Shown here piece by piece: positions 25,226 to 32,584 of a stretch of 64,000 nt of DNA. A program made the translations under genes and the position numbers. The stretch lies in assembly GCF_051172195.1 (NCBI RefSeq), contig NZ_JBPJAQ010000001.1, positions 5,952,001-6,016,000 on the forward strand, read 5' to 3'. This stretch comes from Paludibaculum fermentans_A. GTDB taxonomy: Bacteria > Acidobacteriota > Terriglobia > Bryobacterales > Bryobacteraceae. Position 1 is the first letter of the stretch. The number at the start of each line of letters is the position of its first letter. The notes under the pieces were generated by a model. That model saw only the letters and a program-made list of their open reading frames with translations. It was not told the DNA's origin and did no database searches.

Positions 25226-25852
25226 TCATGGTTCCTTGCCGGGAGTAACGGAGAGTTCCGTTACCGAGGAATCCCGGTACTCCACCGAAAGGTTGACGCG
25301 TGCCGCTATCTGGCGCACGGATTGGAGTGCTGCTTCTCCGAGCAGTTCACCCGCCGGCGCTCGCAGTTGCACTGCGCGATGACCAAGAACGAGTTGCACG
25401 CGGCCCGGACGCTCCGACGCATCCCAAGCCAGGAGTGCATCACCAATGATACGGCATAGCGACTCGGCTTGCTCCATCGACCAGGCGGGCGTACCTTGCT
25501 CGAACGTAAAATCCACAGGCCGGCCCTGTGTGATGAGTTCGATGGACTTGCGCAATCCACATCGTGTGACGATGCCGGGGTCGGATTGATAACTCAATAC
25601 CCGCACGGAATCGACGGCGGCTTCCAGCGCTTCCTGAATGGTGTCGAGCAGTTCCCGTGACTCACGATTGAGTTCGGGCCAATTGCTGCGCAGGAGCCCG
25701 ATCATTAGGCCGGCCGAGCACAGCGAAGGGCCGATGTCGTCGTGCAGCCGCCGGCTGACTCGCCGCCGTTCCTGCTGGCGCATTTCGTCTGACCCGTTCC
25801 ATGCCAGATCGACCGTCGAAGCGGGCTTGCCGTTCAGATCCATCGGGCTCAT
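25226..25852 (-). CDS. NarX/DegS-type histidine kinase-like protein with degenerate ATPase domain
   Basis: A 208-residue cytosolic protein. Residues about 27-50 match the HisKA_3 dimerisation helix (RRRVSRRLHDDIGPSLCSAG) with phosphoacceptor candidate His37. The region after residue 110 occupies the place of the HATPase domain: AESLCRIIGDALLAWDASER aligns with the N-box, but the usual Asn (ALTNALKHA pattern) is missing, and no D.G.G (G1) or G2 motif follows. There is no sensor domain and no membrane helix. It may be a phosphatase-only or adaptor partner of the adjacent regulator, or depend on another kinase. The ATG at 25852 starts just downstream of a terminator hairpin. Confidence 0.75.
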   Translation of the reverse strand: MSPMDLNGKPASTVDLAWNGSDEMRQQERRRVSRRLHDDIGPSLCSAGLMIGLLRSNWPELNRESRELLDTIQEALEAAVDSVRVLSYQSDPGIVTRCGLRKSIELITQGRPVDFTFEQGTPAWSMEQAESLCRIIGDALLAWDASERPGRVQLVLGHRAVQLRAPAGELLGEAALQSVRQIAARVNLSVEYRDSSVTELSVTPGKEP

Positions 25853-25862
25853 GATAAACGAA

Positions 25863-25892
25863 ATCGCCCGCCAAATCTAATTGGCGGGCGAT
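25863..25892 (-). terminator. hairpin terminator after the transketolase pair
   Basis: CGCCCGCCAA at 25865-25874 pairs perfectly with TTGGCGGGCG at 25881-25890 over a six-base loop, and two more A-T pairs extend the stem. Read on the minus strand it lies 30 bases after the transketolase C-subunit stop and is followed by TTCGTTT. The kinase-like gene starts only about ten bases beyond the stem, so its promoter must overlap this element or transcription must read through. Confidence 0.75.
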
Positions 25893-25922
25893 ATTATGTC
25901 AGGCAAATCGGCGGAACGCCGG

Positions 25923-26885
25923 TTATTTCTTGCGGGCAAGGACGCGCCGGGCCGCGGCGGCGATGTTGTCCGCACGCATCCCGTACTTGTCCAGCAACTC
26001 GTCCGGAGTGCCCGATTCCGCGAATTCGGTCAGGCCCACAAACTCGATAGGCGCCGGATGGGTCTTGGCCGCGGCTTGCGCCACACGTACACCCAGGCCG
26101 CTATCGACCAGATGCTCTTCGGCCACCACCAGCGCACCGGTCTCGGCGGCCGCTCTGCCAATGGCCTCTTCGTCGATGGGTTTGATGGTGTGGATATCCA
26201 GTACGCGGGCCGAGATGCCTTCGCCTTCCAATTGCTCGGCGGCGCGGATGGCTTCGGCGACCACCAGACCGGTGGCGATCAGGGTCACGTCGGTGCCGCT
26301 GACGAGTTCCACGGCCTTACCCATCTCAAAGGCCATTCCGGCTGGATAGATCACCGGCACTTTCACGCGGCCCGTGCGGATGAAGACGGGGCCGACATGT
26401 TCGGCCGCCCAGCGAACCGCCCAGGCGGTGGCGACCTCATCGGCGGGGCACAACACGGTGAAGTTGGGCAGGGCACAGGCGAGGGCGAGGTCTTCCATGC
26501 TCATCTGGGAAGGACCGTCTTCTCCAATGGAGATGCCGCTATGCGTGCCGACCACCTTCAGGTTCACATTCGGATAGGCCACCAGGCAGCGCAACTGCTC
26601 GAAGCCCTTGGTCATGATGAAGGCGGAGAAGCTGGAAACGAACGGGATCTTGCCGGACAGGGCCAGGCCTGCGCCAATCGCCACCATGTTCGCTTCGGCG
26701 ATGCCGCACTCGAACAGACGCTCAGGGAACTCCTTCGCGAAGTAGGTGGTCATCGTCGACTTTGTCAGATCGGCGTCGCCGACCACGACATTCGCATTCT
26801 CGCGGCCTAGTTCGGCCAGCGTCTTGCCAAACGCCTCGCGCGTGGCAGCGCCCATTTTGAGTTCGTATTTCACGTTGGCCGGCAT
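25923..26885 (-). CDS. transketolase, C-terminal subunit (split enzyme)
   Basis: A 320-residue protein equal to the pyrimidine-binding plus C-terminal domains of transketolase. The first part has GAATREAFGKTLAELG, the conserved Glu region ERLFECGIAEANMVAIGAG, and GEDGPSQMSMEDLALACALP; the last 120 residues are the transketolase C domain (LIATGLVVAEAIRAAEQL, VAEEHLVDSGLG). It makes active enzyme with the N-terminal subunit encoded just upstream. The partner's TAA (26889-26887) is separated from this ATG by one base, so the two subunits are translated together. The enzyme moves two-carbon units between sugar phosphates in the pentose phosphate pathway. Confidence 0.92.
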   Translation of the reverse strand: MPANVKYELKMGAATREAFGKTLAELGRENANVVVGDADLTKSTMTTYFAKEFPERLFECGIAEANMVAIGAGLALSGKIPFVSSFSAFIMTKGFEQLRCLVAYPNVNLKVVGTHSGISIGEDGPSQMSMEDLALACALPNFTVLCPADEVATAWAVRWAAEHVGPVFIRTGRVKVPVIYPAGMAFEMGKAVELVSGTDVTLIATGLVVAEAIRAAEQLEGEGISARVLDIHTIKPIDEEAIGRAAAETGALVVAEEHLVDSGLGVRVAQAAAKTHPAPIEFVGLTEFAESGTPDELLDKYGMRADNIAAAARRVLARKK

Positions 26886-26886
26886 G

Positions 26887-27708
26887 TTAGGCAAGCTCCT
26901 TCAATGCGAGTTCCAGTTCTTCCGTCTTCGGGGCAACCCCGTGCCATTTCGGATTGTTCTCCATGAAGCTGACGCCCTTACCTTTGATGGTGTGAGCCAC
27001 GATGCAGGTGGGCTTACCCTTGGTTTCGGCCGCCTCGGCGAACGCCTTCTGGATGGCCGGAATGTCGTGGCCATCGATTTCGAGGGTGTGCCAGCCGAAA
27101 GCGCGCCACTTCTCAGCCAGCGGAGACAGATCGAGAATATCCTTCACGAAGCCATCCAGTTGGATGCCGTTGTTATCGACGATGGCGCAGACGTTATCCA
27201 CCTTGTGGAATGAACCGAACATCGCTGCTTCCCAGATCTGGCCTTCCTGGATCTCGCCGTCGCCTAGCACCACGTAGGCGCGAGACGGGGACTTGTCCAG
27301 TTTGGCGGCCAGTCCCATTCCGAGGGCTAGGCTCAAACCTTCACCGAGGGAGCCTGTGGACGCCTCCAGGGCGGGGATGTAGCGCACATCCGGGTGGCCC
27401 TGATAGATCGAACCCAGTTTCCTGAGGGTATTCAGGGCTTCCACCGGCGTATATCCGCATTCGGCCATCACGGAGTAGAGGACCGGGGCGGCGTGGCCTT
27501 TGGAGAGGATGAATCGATCCCGTTCGGGCCATTTGGGCTGGGCCGGGTCGTGCCGGAGGACGTCCCAGTACAGGGTGACCAACAGTTCCACAGCCGATAA
27601 CGAACCACCCGGGTGGCCCGACTTGGCGGCCGTGATCATAGTAAGGATGTGACGCCTGACTTGGCGCGCTATGGAGGAGAGCTCGGAGGGATTCTGCGTG
27701 CGTTGCAT
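26887..27708 (-). CDS. transketolase, N-terminal (thiamine diphosphate-binding) subunit
   Basis: A 273-residue subunit equal to the first domain of transketolase. Motifs: SGHPGGSLSAVELLVTLYW at the start, SKGHAAPVLYSVMAECGY, TGSLGEGLSLALGMGLA, and the thiamine diphosphate/Mg site VLGDGEIQEGQIWEAAMFG followed by VDNNGIQLDG. The length is typical of split transketolases. The ATG at 27708 has GAGTGGA about nine bases upstream; longer in-frame starts lack a good site and add non-family residues. The C-terminal subunit follows with one base between the genes. Confidence 0.92.
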   Translation of the reverse strand: MQRTQNPSELSSIARQVRRHILTMITAAKSGHPGGSLSAVELLVTLYWDVLRHDPAQPKWPERDRFILSKGHAAPVLYSVMAECGYTPVEALNTLRKLGSIYQGHPDVRYIPALEASTGSLGEGLSLALGMGLAAKLDKSPSRAYVVLGDGEIQEGQIWEAAMFGSFHKVDNVCAIVDNNGIQLDGFVKDILDLSPLAEKWRAFGWHTLEIDGHDIPAIQKAFAEAAETKGKPTCIVAHTIKGKGVSFMENNPKWHGVAPKTEELELALKELA

Positions 27709-27767
27709 GGGAAAAATCCACTCTATCATAGCCAGGGGGTAGGATTGATCAGTGGAGTAGACACAAA

Positions 27768-27797
27768 AAAACCCCGCGACCGAAGCCCCGGGGTTTT
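27768..27797 (-). terminator. rho-independent terminator after PEP-CTERM gene
   Basis: On the minus strand AAAACCCC (27797-27790) pairs with GGGGTTTT (27775-27768) around a GC-rich loop, and the run of T continues to 27765. It starts 18 bases after the stop of the PEP-CTERM gene and is a strong intrinsic terminator. Confidence 0.88.
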
Positions 27798-27814
27798 GGT
27801 TCGAAAACCTCGAA

Positions 27815-28540
27815 CTACTTCCGGCGGCGGAGCAGTGCGAGACCGGCGAGACCAGCGCCGATGAGGGCGTAGGTGCCGGGCTCGGGCACGCCCGAAACCT
27901 TGAAGTTGTCCAGGGTGGCATCCTGCGCGAGCGAGGTCTGCCAGAAGAAGCCGAAACCGGTAATTGCAGCGGTGTTGACGCCGCTGTTGTTGGCGGCGAG
28001 GATCTGCGCCAGGTTAGCCGAGAACGCCTGAGGCGGCGTGCCGACGACGTTGATGGTCTTCCATGCTGTGCCAGCGCCACCGGACATGATGCCGGTAACC
28101 TTGGCCAGGTTCGTCGCACCAGCATCGCTGGTCACGAAGAAGGTGAGGGTGCCATTCGGATTGTCAGCGCCGGTCCAATCGATGGAGAGAGTGGGGATCG
28201 TGCCGGTGAAATCGCCAGCCGGGATGTCGTACAGAGCACCACCGAGACCGAACACATTGTTAGCAGAGTTGAGCACGAACGAGCCGGAATCCACAAAGGA
28301 CTCCATCTTGCCGAGCGGGTCGCTGCCGGCGTTGCCGACCTTCCGGCCGAAAACCGTACGGTTCACGGTCGCGATCGGCGTGTTGAGCTGGGTGGTCGCG
28401 ATCGTGTAAACACCGGTCGTGCCGGTGATCGCCGAGTCGATGCTGTTCGTGCTGAAGGTATCGGTGAGCGCGATGGTCGTTGCGAACGACATCGAGCTGA
28501 GCAACACGGTACCCAGGAAAGACAATACAAACTTCTTCAT
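27815..28540 (-). CDS. PEP-CTERM sorting domain protein
   Basis: A 241-residue exported protein. It has a Sec signal peptide (MKKFVLSFLGTVLLSSMSFA), a Thr/Asn/Gly-rich beta-type body of about 195 residues, and the C-terminal PEP-CTERM tripartite signal: VPEPGTYALIG, a hydrophobic helix AGLAGLALL and a basic tail RRRK. Exosortase would cleave at the PEP motif and attach or release the protein at the envelope; in other bacteria such proteins accompany exopolysaccharide. No exosortase is in this window. GAGGAGGAG precedes the ATG. A strong terminator follows. A second PEP-CTERM gene is divergent 890 bases away. Confidence 0.92.
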   Translation of the reverse strand: MKKFVLSFLGTVLLSSMSFATTIALTDTFSTNSIDSAITGTTGVYTIATTQLNTPIATVNRTVFGRKVGNAGSDPLGKMESFVDSGSFVLNSANNVFGLGGALYDIPAGDFTGTIPTLSIDWTGADNPNGTLTFFVTSDAGATNLAKVTGIMSGGAGTAWKTINVVGTPPQAFSANLAQILAANNSGVNTAAITGFGFFWQTSLAQDATLDNFKVSGVPEPGTYALIGAGLAGLALLRRRK

Positions 28541-28639
28541 TCAATCTCCTCCTCAAAACTTGGAAAAGTCCCGAAAGACTTTCTCTGAGAGAATACTACA
28601 CCTAGGGAGTACCCTCACAGGCTATCTTTAGATGGGTTC

Positions 28640-28694
28640 AGCCGGTTGCTTTGTGCCGAAGTGTTTGCACGCCAACAGTTTGCGGAAACCGGCT
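28640..28694 (-). promoter_or_regulatory. structured 5' leader element of the minus-strand PEP-CTERM gene
   Basis: On the minus strand, 100 to 155 bases before the start codon of the PEP-CTERM gene, AGCCGGTT and AACCGGCT form a perfect eight-pair closing stem around 39 bases. The enclosed strand contains CCGCAAAC, GTGCAAAC and CACAAAGC, with GTGC/GCAC able to pair inside. The GCAAAC and CAAAGC boxes recall class I cyclic-di-GMP riboswitches, but the hairpin expected between them is too short, so I do not assign that class. It could be a cis-acting RNA or a protein site. Confidence 0.4.
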
Positions 28695-29239
28695 AGTACC
28701 ACGATCGTAAAACCAGTGTACCACTTGCGTCTTACGGACAAGACCTGACGGCTAACTTATCTTCGGCTGACCTTATCACGTACTGAACCGATGGATCCAG
28801 TTCCTTACTGTGTTGAACGAACTCCTGCCACCGTACCAGCCAGCAAACGCCGGTTGAAGCTCAAGGTGCTTGCCGGTGAGGGCACCTGTCCGCACTACAT
28901 CCCCTATACATGTGTCACTCCCGCTGGATTCGGATCTCCGCTTCCAGAGCCGGCGCCGGTTCAGGCGTCCAGGGGCGGCCGATTCCTGCCGGGCGAAGCT
29001 CCCGGCAGGGCTGTGATCACCTCGCATTCCGTACAAATGAAGACGGATTAATGTTTGCTAATTTGAACATTGAATGCCCTTATTTAAGCTGCGAATGCTG
29101 GAAATGATCGCACAAGAATCACGGTAATGTAATTCTCCGTATCTTCTTCGCCTGGCCGATGGTTTGATCCTGGACTTGAGATCCTGCCGCTTTTCAACCA
29201 TGCCAATCTGACCGGTGAAGTCTTGTGCCCATCATGCGA

Positions 29240-29311
29240 TTGATTTGTGAATCAAGCTTAATATCATAGGGTCAAAATGATACCTGATAGATAGGTACAG
29301 AATCCTATGAT
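29240..29311 (+). repeat. cluster of inverted repeats, one nested inside another
   Basis: TTGATT-TGTG-AATCAA (29240-29255) is a small hairpin. It is followed by ATCATAGG (29263-29270) facing CCTATGAT (29304-29311), and inside that pair TACCT (29281-29285) faces AGGTA (29293-29297). The nesting gives a plausible two-stem RNA or a protein-binding region about 120-195 bases upstream of the plus-strand PEP-CTERM gene. Confidence 0.6.
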
Positions 29312-29368
29312 AGCCCTCCCAGGTGACTGATAGCCTTGAACTATACGCTGTGTTGTCTTAAGGTTAGA

Positions 29369-29420
29369 CGTGGCTACGTGTTTCAGTATGATTGCGTACT
29401 GTTAATCGGTCATAGCCACG
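29369..29420 (+). promoter_or_regulatory. inverted repeat abutting the ribosome binding site of the 29434 gene
   Basis: CGTGGCTA at 29369-29376 is perfectly complementary to TAGCCACG at 29413-29420, and the last G of the second arm is the first G of the GGAGGAG ribosome binding site (29420-29426). If formed in the mRNA the stem would sit directly against the binding site, a position suited to control of translation, although the 36-base loop makes it weak without a partner. Confidence 0.45.
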
Positions 29421-29433
29421 GAGGAGATTGACT

Positions 29434-29991
29434 GTGAAGAAACTGCTAGCGCTACTCGTGTGTTCAGTCGCGGTATCGTCCGCCGCGACTATTAATTTGT
29501 TTCCGCCGGCCTCAACATGTGTCGGCCAGATTTGTTCCGCCAGCATGGGTTTGACAAATCTAACTTCGGGGAATGTTTACCAGCTCAACTGGGATTTCTC
29601 GAACGACGATTTTGTCACGCATCCCTGGCCTATCACCAAGATCACCTTTACCCTGGATGCACAGGGCAGCAATACAGGCCCCTTGAAATTGGTCCTCTAC
29701 ACGCAGGGGGGCACGACCATCGATGTCGTGGTGGCCAGCGGCTCGTTCACCCACAACGGGACAAAGGTCTTCACTCCGGCCGACTTCGACTTCCCGGCAC
29801 TGTCCGCTGCAATCGCCCCGACTGGGTTGTTCGTGACGTCGCTCGACTGGCTCAGCCCGATTACCTTAGGGAAGCTGAACAGCGCAACGGTCACGGTTGA
29901 GTCGGTTGTTCCGGAACCGGCCACCTATGGACTGATGGGTGCTGGCCTGCTCGGTCTGTTGGCCTTCGCCCGCCGCCGCAAACAAGCCTAA
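29434..29991 (+). CDS. PEP-CTERM sorting domain protein
   Basis: A 185-residue exported protein. It has a signal peptide (MKKLLALLVCSVAVSSAA), a beta-rich body with an early Cys pair (TCVGQICS), and the C-terminal signal VVPEPATYGLMG, hydrophobic AGLLGLLAF and basic ARRRKQA. This is the recognition signal for exosortase. The start is GTG at 29434, seven bases after GGAGGAG; the TTG at 29428 is too close to that site. The mature parts of the two PEP-CTERM proteins are not obviously similar. A strong terminator follows. Confidence 0.9.
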   Translation: MKKLLALLVCSVAVSSAATINLFPPASTCVGQICSASMGLTNLTSGNVYQLNWDFSNDDFVTHPWPITKITFTLDAQGSNTGPLKLVLYTQGGTTIDVVVASGSFTHNGTKVFTPADFDFPALSAAIAPTGLFVTSLDWLSPITLGKLNSATVTVESVVPEPATYGLMGAGLLGLLAFARRRKQA

Positions 29992-30011
29992 TCGCAAAGT
30001 ATTGAAACGAG

Positions 30012-30044
30012 AAGACCCCGGCTCTCTCGGAGCCGGGGTCTTTT
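30012..30044. terminator. strong hairpin terminator, likely bidirectional
   Basis: AAGACCCCGGCTC at 30012-30024 pairs perfectly with GAGCCGGGGTCTT at 30030-30042, loop TCTCG, then TTTT. It lies between the plus-strand PEP-CTERM gene and the convergent hemB and can serve both. Confidence 0.92.
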
Positions 30045-30060
30045 CGTCTTTACAGTCCGG

Positions 30061-31047
30061 TTAGCCCAGCAGCCGGGCGGCGGGTTTGGCAAAGTACGTG
30101 AGAATGAAGTCGGCTCCCGCGCGCCGGATCCCCACCAGCGACTCCATCATCGCCCGTTGTTCGTCGATCCAGCCATTGCGCGCCGCAGCCATGATCATGC
30201 TGAACTCGCCCGACACCTGGTAAGCCGCCAGGGGCACGTCGAATCGATCCTTGGCCATGCGGATGATGTCGAGGTAGGGCATCGCCGGTTTGACCATGAT
30301 CATGTCGGCGCCCTCTTCCAGATCGAGGGCGATCTCCCGCATTGCCTCGAGTGCGTTCGGCGGGTCCATCTGGTAGCTGCGTCGATCGCCAAACTGAGGT
30401 GCGGATTCCGCTGCCTCACGGAACGGTCCATAGAATACGCTGGCGTACTTGGCGGCGTAGCTCAGGATCGGAACCTTCGGGAACCCCGCCTGGTCCAGCG
30501 CCTGCCGGATCGCACCCACCCGGCCGTCCATCATGTCCGACGGCGCCACAATGTCCGCCCCGGCCCTGGCGTGGGAGACTGCCGCCGCGGCCAACCACCC
30601 TAACGAGATGTCGTTATCGACATCACCGTCGATGATCTTGCCGCAGTGCCCGTGGCTGGTGTACTCGCAATTGCACACGTCGGTGAGCACCAGGAGGTTC
30701 GGAACGGATTGCTTGATGGCGCGTACGGTGCGCTGCACGATACCGTCGTTGTCATACGCCCCGGATGCTTCTTCATCCTTATGAGAAGGAATGCCGAAGA
30801 GGATTACCCCGCCGATGCCGAGCGCCGCGCACTCCTCGCACTCTTTGACGATCTCCTCGATCGACAACTGGTAGTTGCCCGGCATGGAGCTGATCTCTTT
30901 GCGGATGCCCTCACCTTCCACGGCGAACAAAGGCAGGATGAAATCGGCTGGCTCGAGGATGGTTTCGCGCACCAGGCGGCGCATGGATTCCGACGAACGA
31001 AGCCGGCGCGGGCGTTGAGTGGGGAAGGGCATAGGCTCAATTGCCAT
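30061..31047 (-). CDS. hemB: delta-aminolevulinic acid dehydratase (porphobilinogen synthase)
   Basis: HemB condenses two aminolevulinate molecules to porphobilinogen in haem synthesis, in the cytoplasm. The 328-residue protein has the zinc-type cysteine site DVCNCEYTSHGHCG, the first Schiff-base lysine in SYAAKYASVFYGPFREA and the second in MIMVKPAMPYLDII, plus RRSYQMDP and the C-terminal YQVSGEFSMI. The ATG at 31047 is chosen over a GTG at 31071; a third possible start is six codons further in. It is followed by a terminator and preceded by a small membrane protein gene on the same strand, with 27 bases between. Confidence 0.95.
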   Translation of the reverse strand: MAIEPMPFPTQRPRRLRSSESMRRLVRETILEPADFILPLFAVEGEGIRKEISSMPGNYQLSIEEIVKECEECAALGIGGVILFGIPSHKDEEASGAYDNDGIVQRTVRAIKQSVPNLLVLTDVCNCEYTSHGHCGKIIDGDVDNDISLGWLAAAAVSHARAGADIVAPSDMMDGRVGAIRQALDQAGFPKVPILSYAAKYASVFYGPFREAAESAPQFGDRRSYQMDPPNALEAMREIALDLEEGADMIMVKPAMPYLDIIRMAKDRFDVPLAAYQVSGEFSMIMAAARNGWIDEQRAMMESLVGIRRAGADFILTYFAKPAARLLG

Positions 31048-31074
31048 CTTAGCCCAGACGTGGCGCCACACTCT

Positions 31075-31680
31075 CTACCGCAACAGCGCGGCGGCGACAC
31101 TGAAGAATGTACCGATCCAAACAAGACCAAAGAACCCGCCCAGGACTTTGCGGCCGGCCTTCCACAGTGCGAAACCGGTGAACCCCAAGGCTGCCAGGAA
31201 CAGGGCGAACTTAACCAGGGCGCAAAGACAGGCAGCCAGCGCGGTGGAGTTCTCGAGCGAGCCGTTCATCAGCCGCAGCAACAGAGTGTTCTCCAAAGCA
31301 TCCAGCAAGGCGGCCAGCCAGATCGCCCAGCCCAACCCAACACCGAGCGCCGGCAGGCCGGATCGCCGGGCCAGCCAGACGCAGGACATGCTGAGCGCCG
31401 CCGCGTAGGCTAGCAGGAAGACAAAGTCCAGCATAATCAGCCGCAGCGCGAGTTCGTCTTTCCCTTTGGGTACCTGCTGGACCATCTTGTCCAGGTTGTC
31501 TTCCATGGAAATCCCCGGATGATCGCCGCGCCACTCTTCCAGGATGGTTTGTGCGGTTTTGGCGGACGCCGCTAACTCTAGGGATACAATCCCTTGCGGC
31601 GCGGACTTCGACTTCAACTCGAAGCCCTGCCAGGTGAGTATCAGGGCGAGTCCGCAGGCCAGCAGGGCGGCCGGCCACAT
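31075..31680 (-). CDS. uncharacterised membrane protein with about five helices
   Basis: A protein of about 201 residues with an N-terminal membrane helix (PAALLACGLALILTW), a soluble segment of about 55 residues rich in charged residues, and then four hydrophobic segments (LIMLDFVFLLAYAAALSMS, LGVGLGWAIWLAALLDALEN, CALVKFALFLAALGFTGFAL, VLGGFFGLVWIGTFFSVAAA). I do not recognise a family. The frame remains open upstream to 31773 with only TTG/GTG starts and no clear ribosome binding site, and that part would overlap the divergent acylphosphatase gene. I use ATG 31680, but the start is uncertain. It precedes hemB and may be co-transcribed. Confidence 0.65.
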   Translation of the reverse strand: MWPAALLACGLALILTWQGFELKSKSAPQGIVSLELAASAKTAQTILEEWRGDHPGISMEDNLDKMVQQVPKGKDELALRLIMLDFVFLLAYAAALSMSCVWLARRSGLPALGVGLGWAIWLAALLDALENTLLLRLMNGSLENSTALAACLCALVKFALFLAALGFTGFALWKAGRKVLGGFFGLVWIGTFFSVAAALLR

Positions 31681-31761
31681 CAGTCTCGGCCGGATGTGGC
31701 GGGGCACGAGTTGGAAAGGATGGAACACGTTACGGATAATGAATGTAGCATGGCGAGCAGG

Positions 31762-32052
31762 ATGGCAAGACAACAGGGACCGCGAATCTCCCGCCTCTAC
31801 GTGGTGAAGGGCAGGGTCCAGGGGGTGGGCTACCGCTATTTTGCCCAGACGGTGGCGGCCGAAGCCGGGGTCACCGGCTGGGTGCGCAACCGCGACGACG
31901 GGGCGGTGGAGAGCTACGCCACGGGCACAGCGGAGCAGTTGGCCGAGTACAGCGGCCGGCTGCGCATGGGGCCCCGATTCGGCGAGGTGCGCAGTCTCGA
32001 GGAGATCGAAGCGCCTCTGCTACAATCGGATGGGTTTTCCATCAAACACTAG
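31762..32052 (+). CDS. acyP: acylphosphatase
   Basis: A 96-residue protein with the family signature: the anion-binding loop GRVQGVGYRYF containing the catalytic Arg, and GWVRNRDDGAVE with the catalytic Asn. It hydrolyses carboxyl phosphates such as acetyl or 1,3-bisphosphoglycerate phosphates in the cytoplasm. Several in-frame ATG codons (31720, 31750, 31762) precede the domain; 31762 gives the usual family length. apt follows 15 bases after the stop on the same strand, the first junction of the long housekeeping run. Confidence 0.9.
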   Translation: MARQQGPRISRLYVVKGRVQGVGYRYFAQTVAAEAGVTGWVRNRDDGAVESYATGTAEQLAEYSGRLRMGPRFGEVRSLEEIEAPLLQSDGFSIKH

Positions 32053-32067
32053 TTTCCGCACATACTT

Positions 32068-32583
32068 ATGATCGATTTGAAGTCACTCATCCGCGAAGTG
32101 CCGGACTTTCCCAAGCCCGGGATCAATTTCTTCGACATCACCACGCTGCTGAAGGATCCCGAGGGTTGGAAGGCCACGATCGACGCGCTCAAGGCCCGTT
32201 ATGAGGGCATCCAGGTGGACGTGGTGGTGGGGGTTGAAGCGCGAGGCTTCTTTTTCGCTCCAGCGATCGCTTACGCCCTGGGCGCCGGCTTCGTTCCGGT
32301 GCGCAAGCCGGGGAAACTGCCGGCCGAGACCGAGACCATCGAGTATGCGCTCGAGTACGGCACCGACAAGCTGCAGGTGCATAAAGATGCAATCAAGCCG
32401 GGTATGCGGGTGCTGGTCATTGATGACGTGCTCGCGACCGGCGGCACTGCGTCGGCGGTGGCCCAGCTGATTGAACGGCTGGGCGGACAGGTGCTGGGCC
32501 TCGGCTTCCTGATCGAACTCGATTTCCTGAACGGGAAGGCGAAGCTCGAGGGCAGGGAAGTCTACTCGGTACTGCACTACTAA
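32068..32583 (+). CDS. apt: adenine phosphoribosyltransferase
   Basis: Apt salvages adenine with PRPP to make AMP. The 171-residue length and motifs are typical: IREVPDFPKPGINFFDITTL at the N terminus, GVEARGFFFAPAIAYALG, the flexible loop region PGKLPAETETIEYALEYGTD, and the PRPP motif VLVIDDVLATGGT. It is cytoplasmic. The ispE GTG start comes one base after its stop, and prs, which makes PRPP, is the second gene downstream. Confidence 0.95.
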   Translation: MIDLKSLIREVPDFPKPGINFFDITTLLKDPEGWKATIDALKARYEGIQVDVVVGVEARGFFFAPAIAYALGAGFVPVRKPGKLPAETETIEYALEYGTDKLQVHKDAIKPGMRVLVIDDVLATGGTASAVAQLIERLGGQVLGLGFLIELDFLNGKAKLEGREVYSVLHY

Positions 32584-32584
32584 C

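Larger units (their letters stand above)
28541..29433. other. long non-coding spacer between divergent PEP-CTERM genes
   Basis: This is the longest gene-free stretch in the window (893 bases) and it is visibly richer in A and T than its surroundings. Short reading frames exist on both strands, but none has a ribosome binding site and a plausible protein. It contains a 55-base structured element at 28640-28694, a perfect nine-base GC hairpin at 28985-29009 (CCTGCCGGG, seven-base loop, CCCGGCAGG), nested inverted repeats at 29240-29311, and an inverted repeat ending at the ribosome binding site of the plus-strand gene. Promoters for both genes must be here; I cannot place them with confidence. 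Confidence 0.7.

Noticed and set aside
28640..28694. Assignment as a class I cyclic-di-GMP riboswitch
   Set aside because: The GCAAAC and CAAAGC boxes are present but the hairpin that should separate them is too short, so the class is not claimed; only a structured element is reported.
28791..29051. Small plus-strand frame (86 codons) in the PEP-CTERM gap
   Set aside because: No ribosome site, no motif, and it runs through the perfect GC hairpin at 28985-29009.
28541..29433. Sigma54 promoters for the PEP-CTERM genes
   Set aside because: PEP-CTERM genes in other bacteria can be sigma54-dependent, so I looked for GG-N10-GC elements on both strands near the starts and found none convincing.
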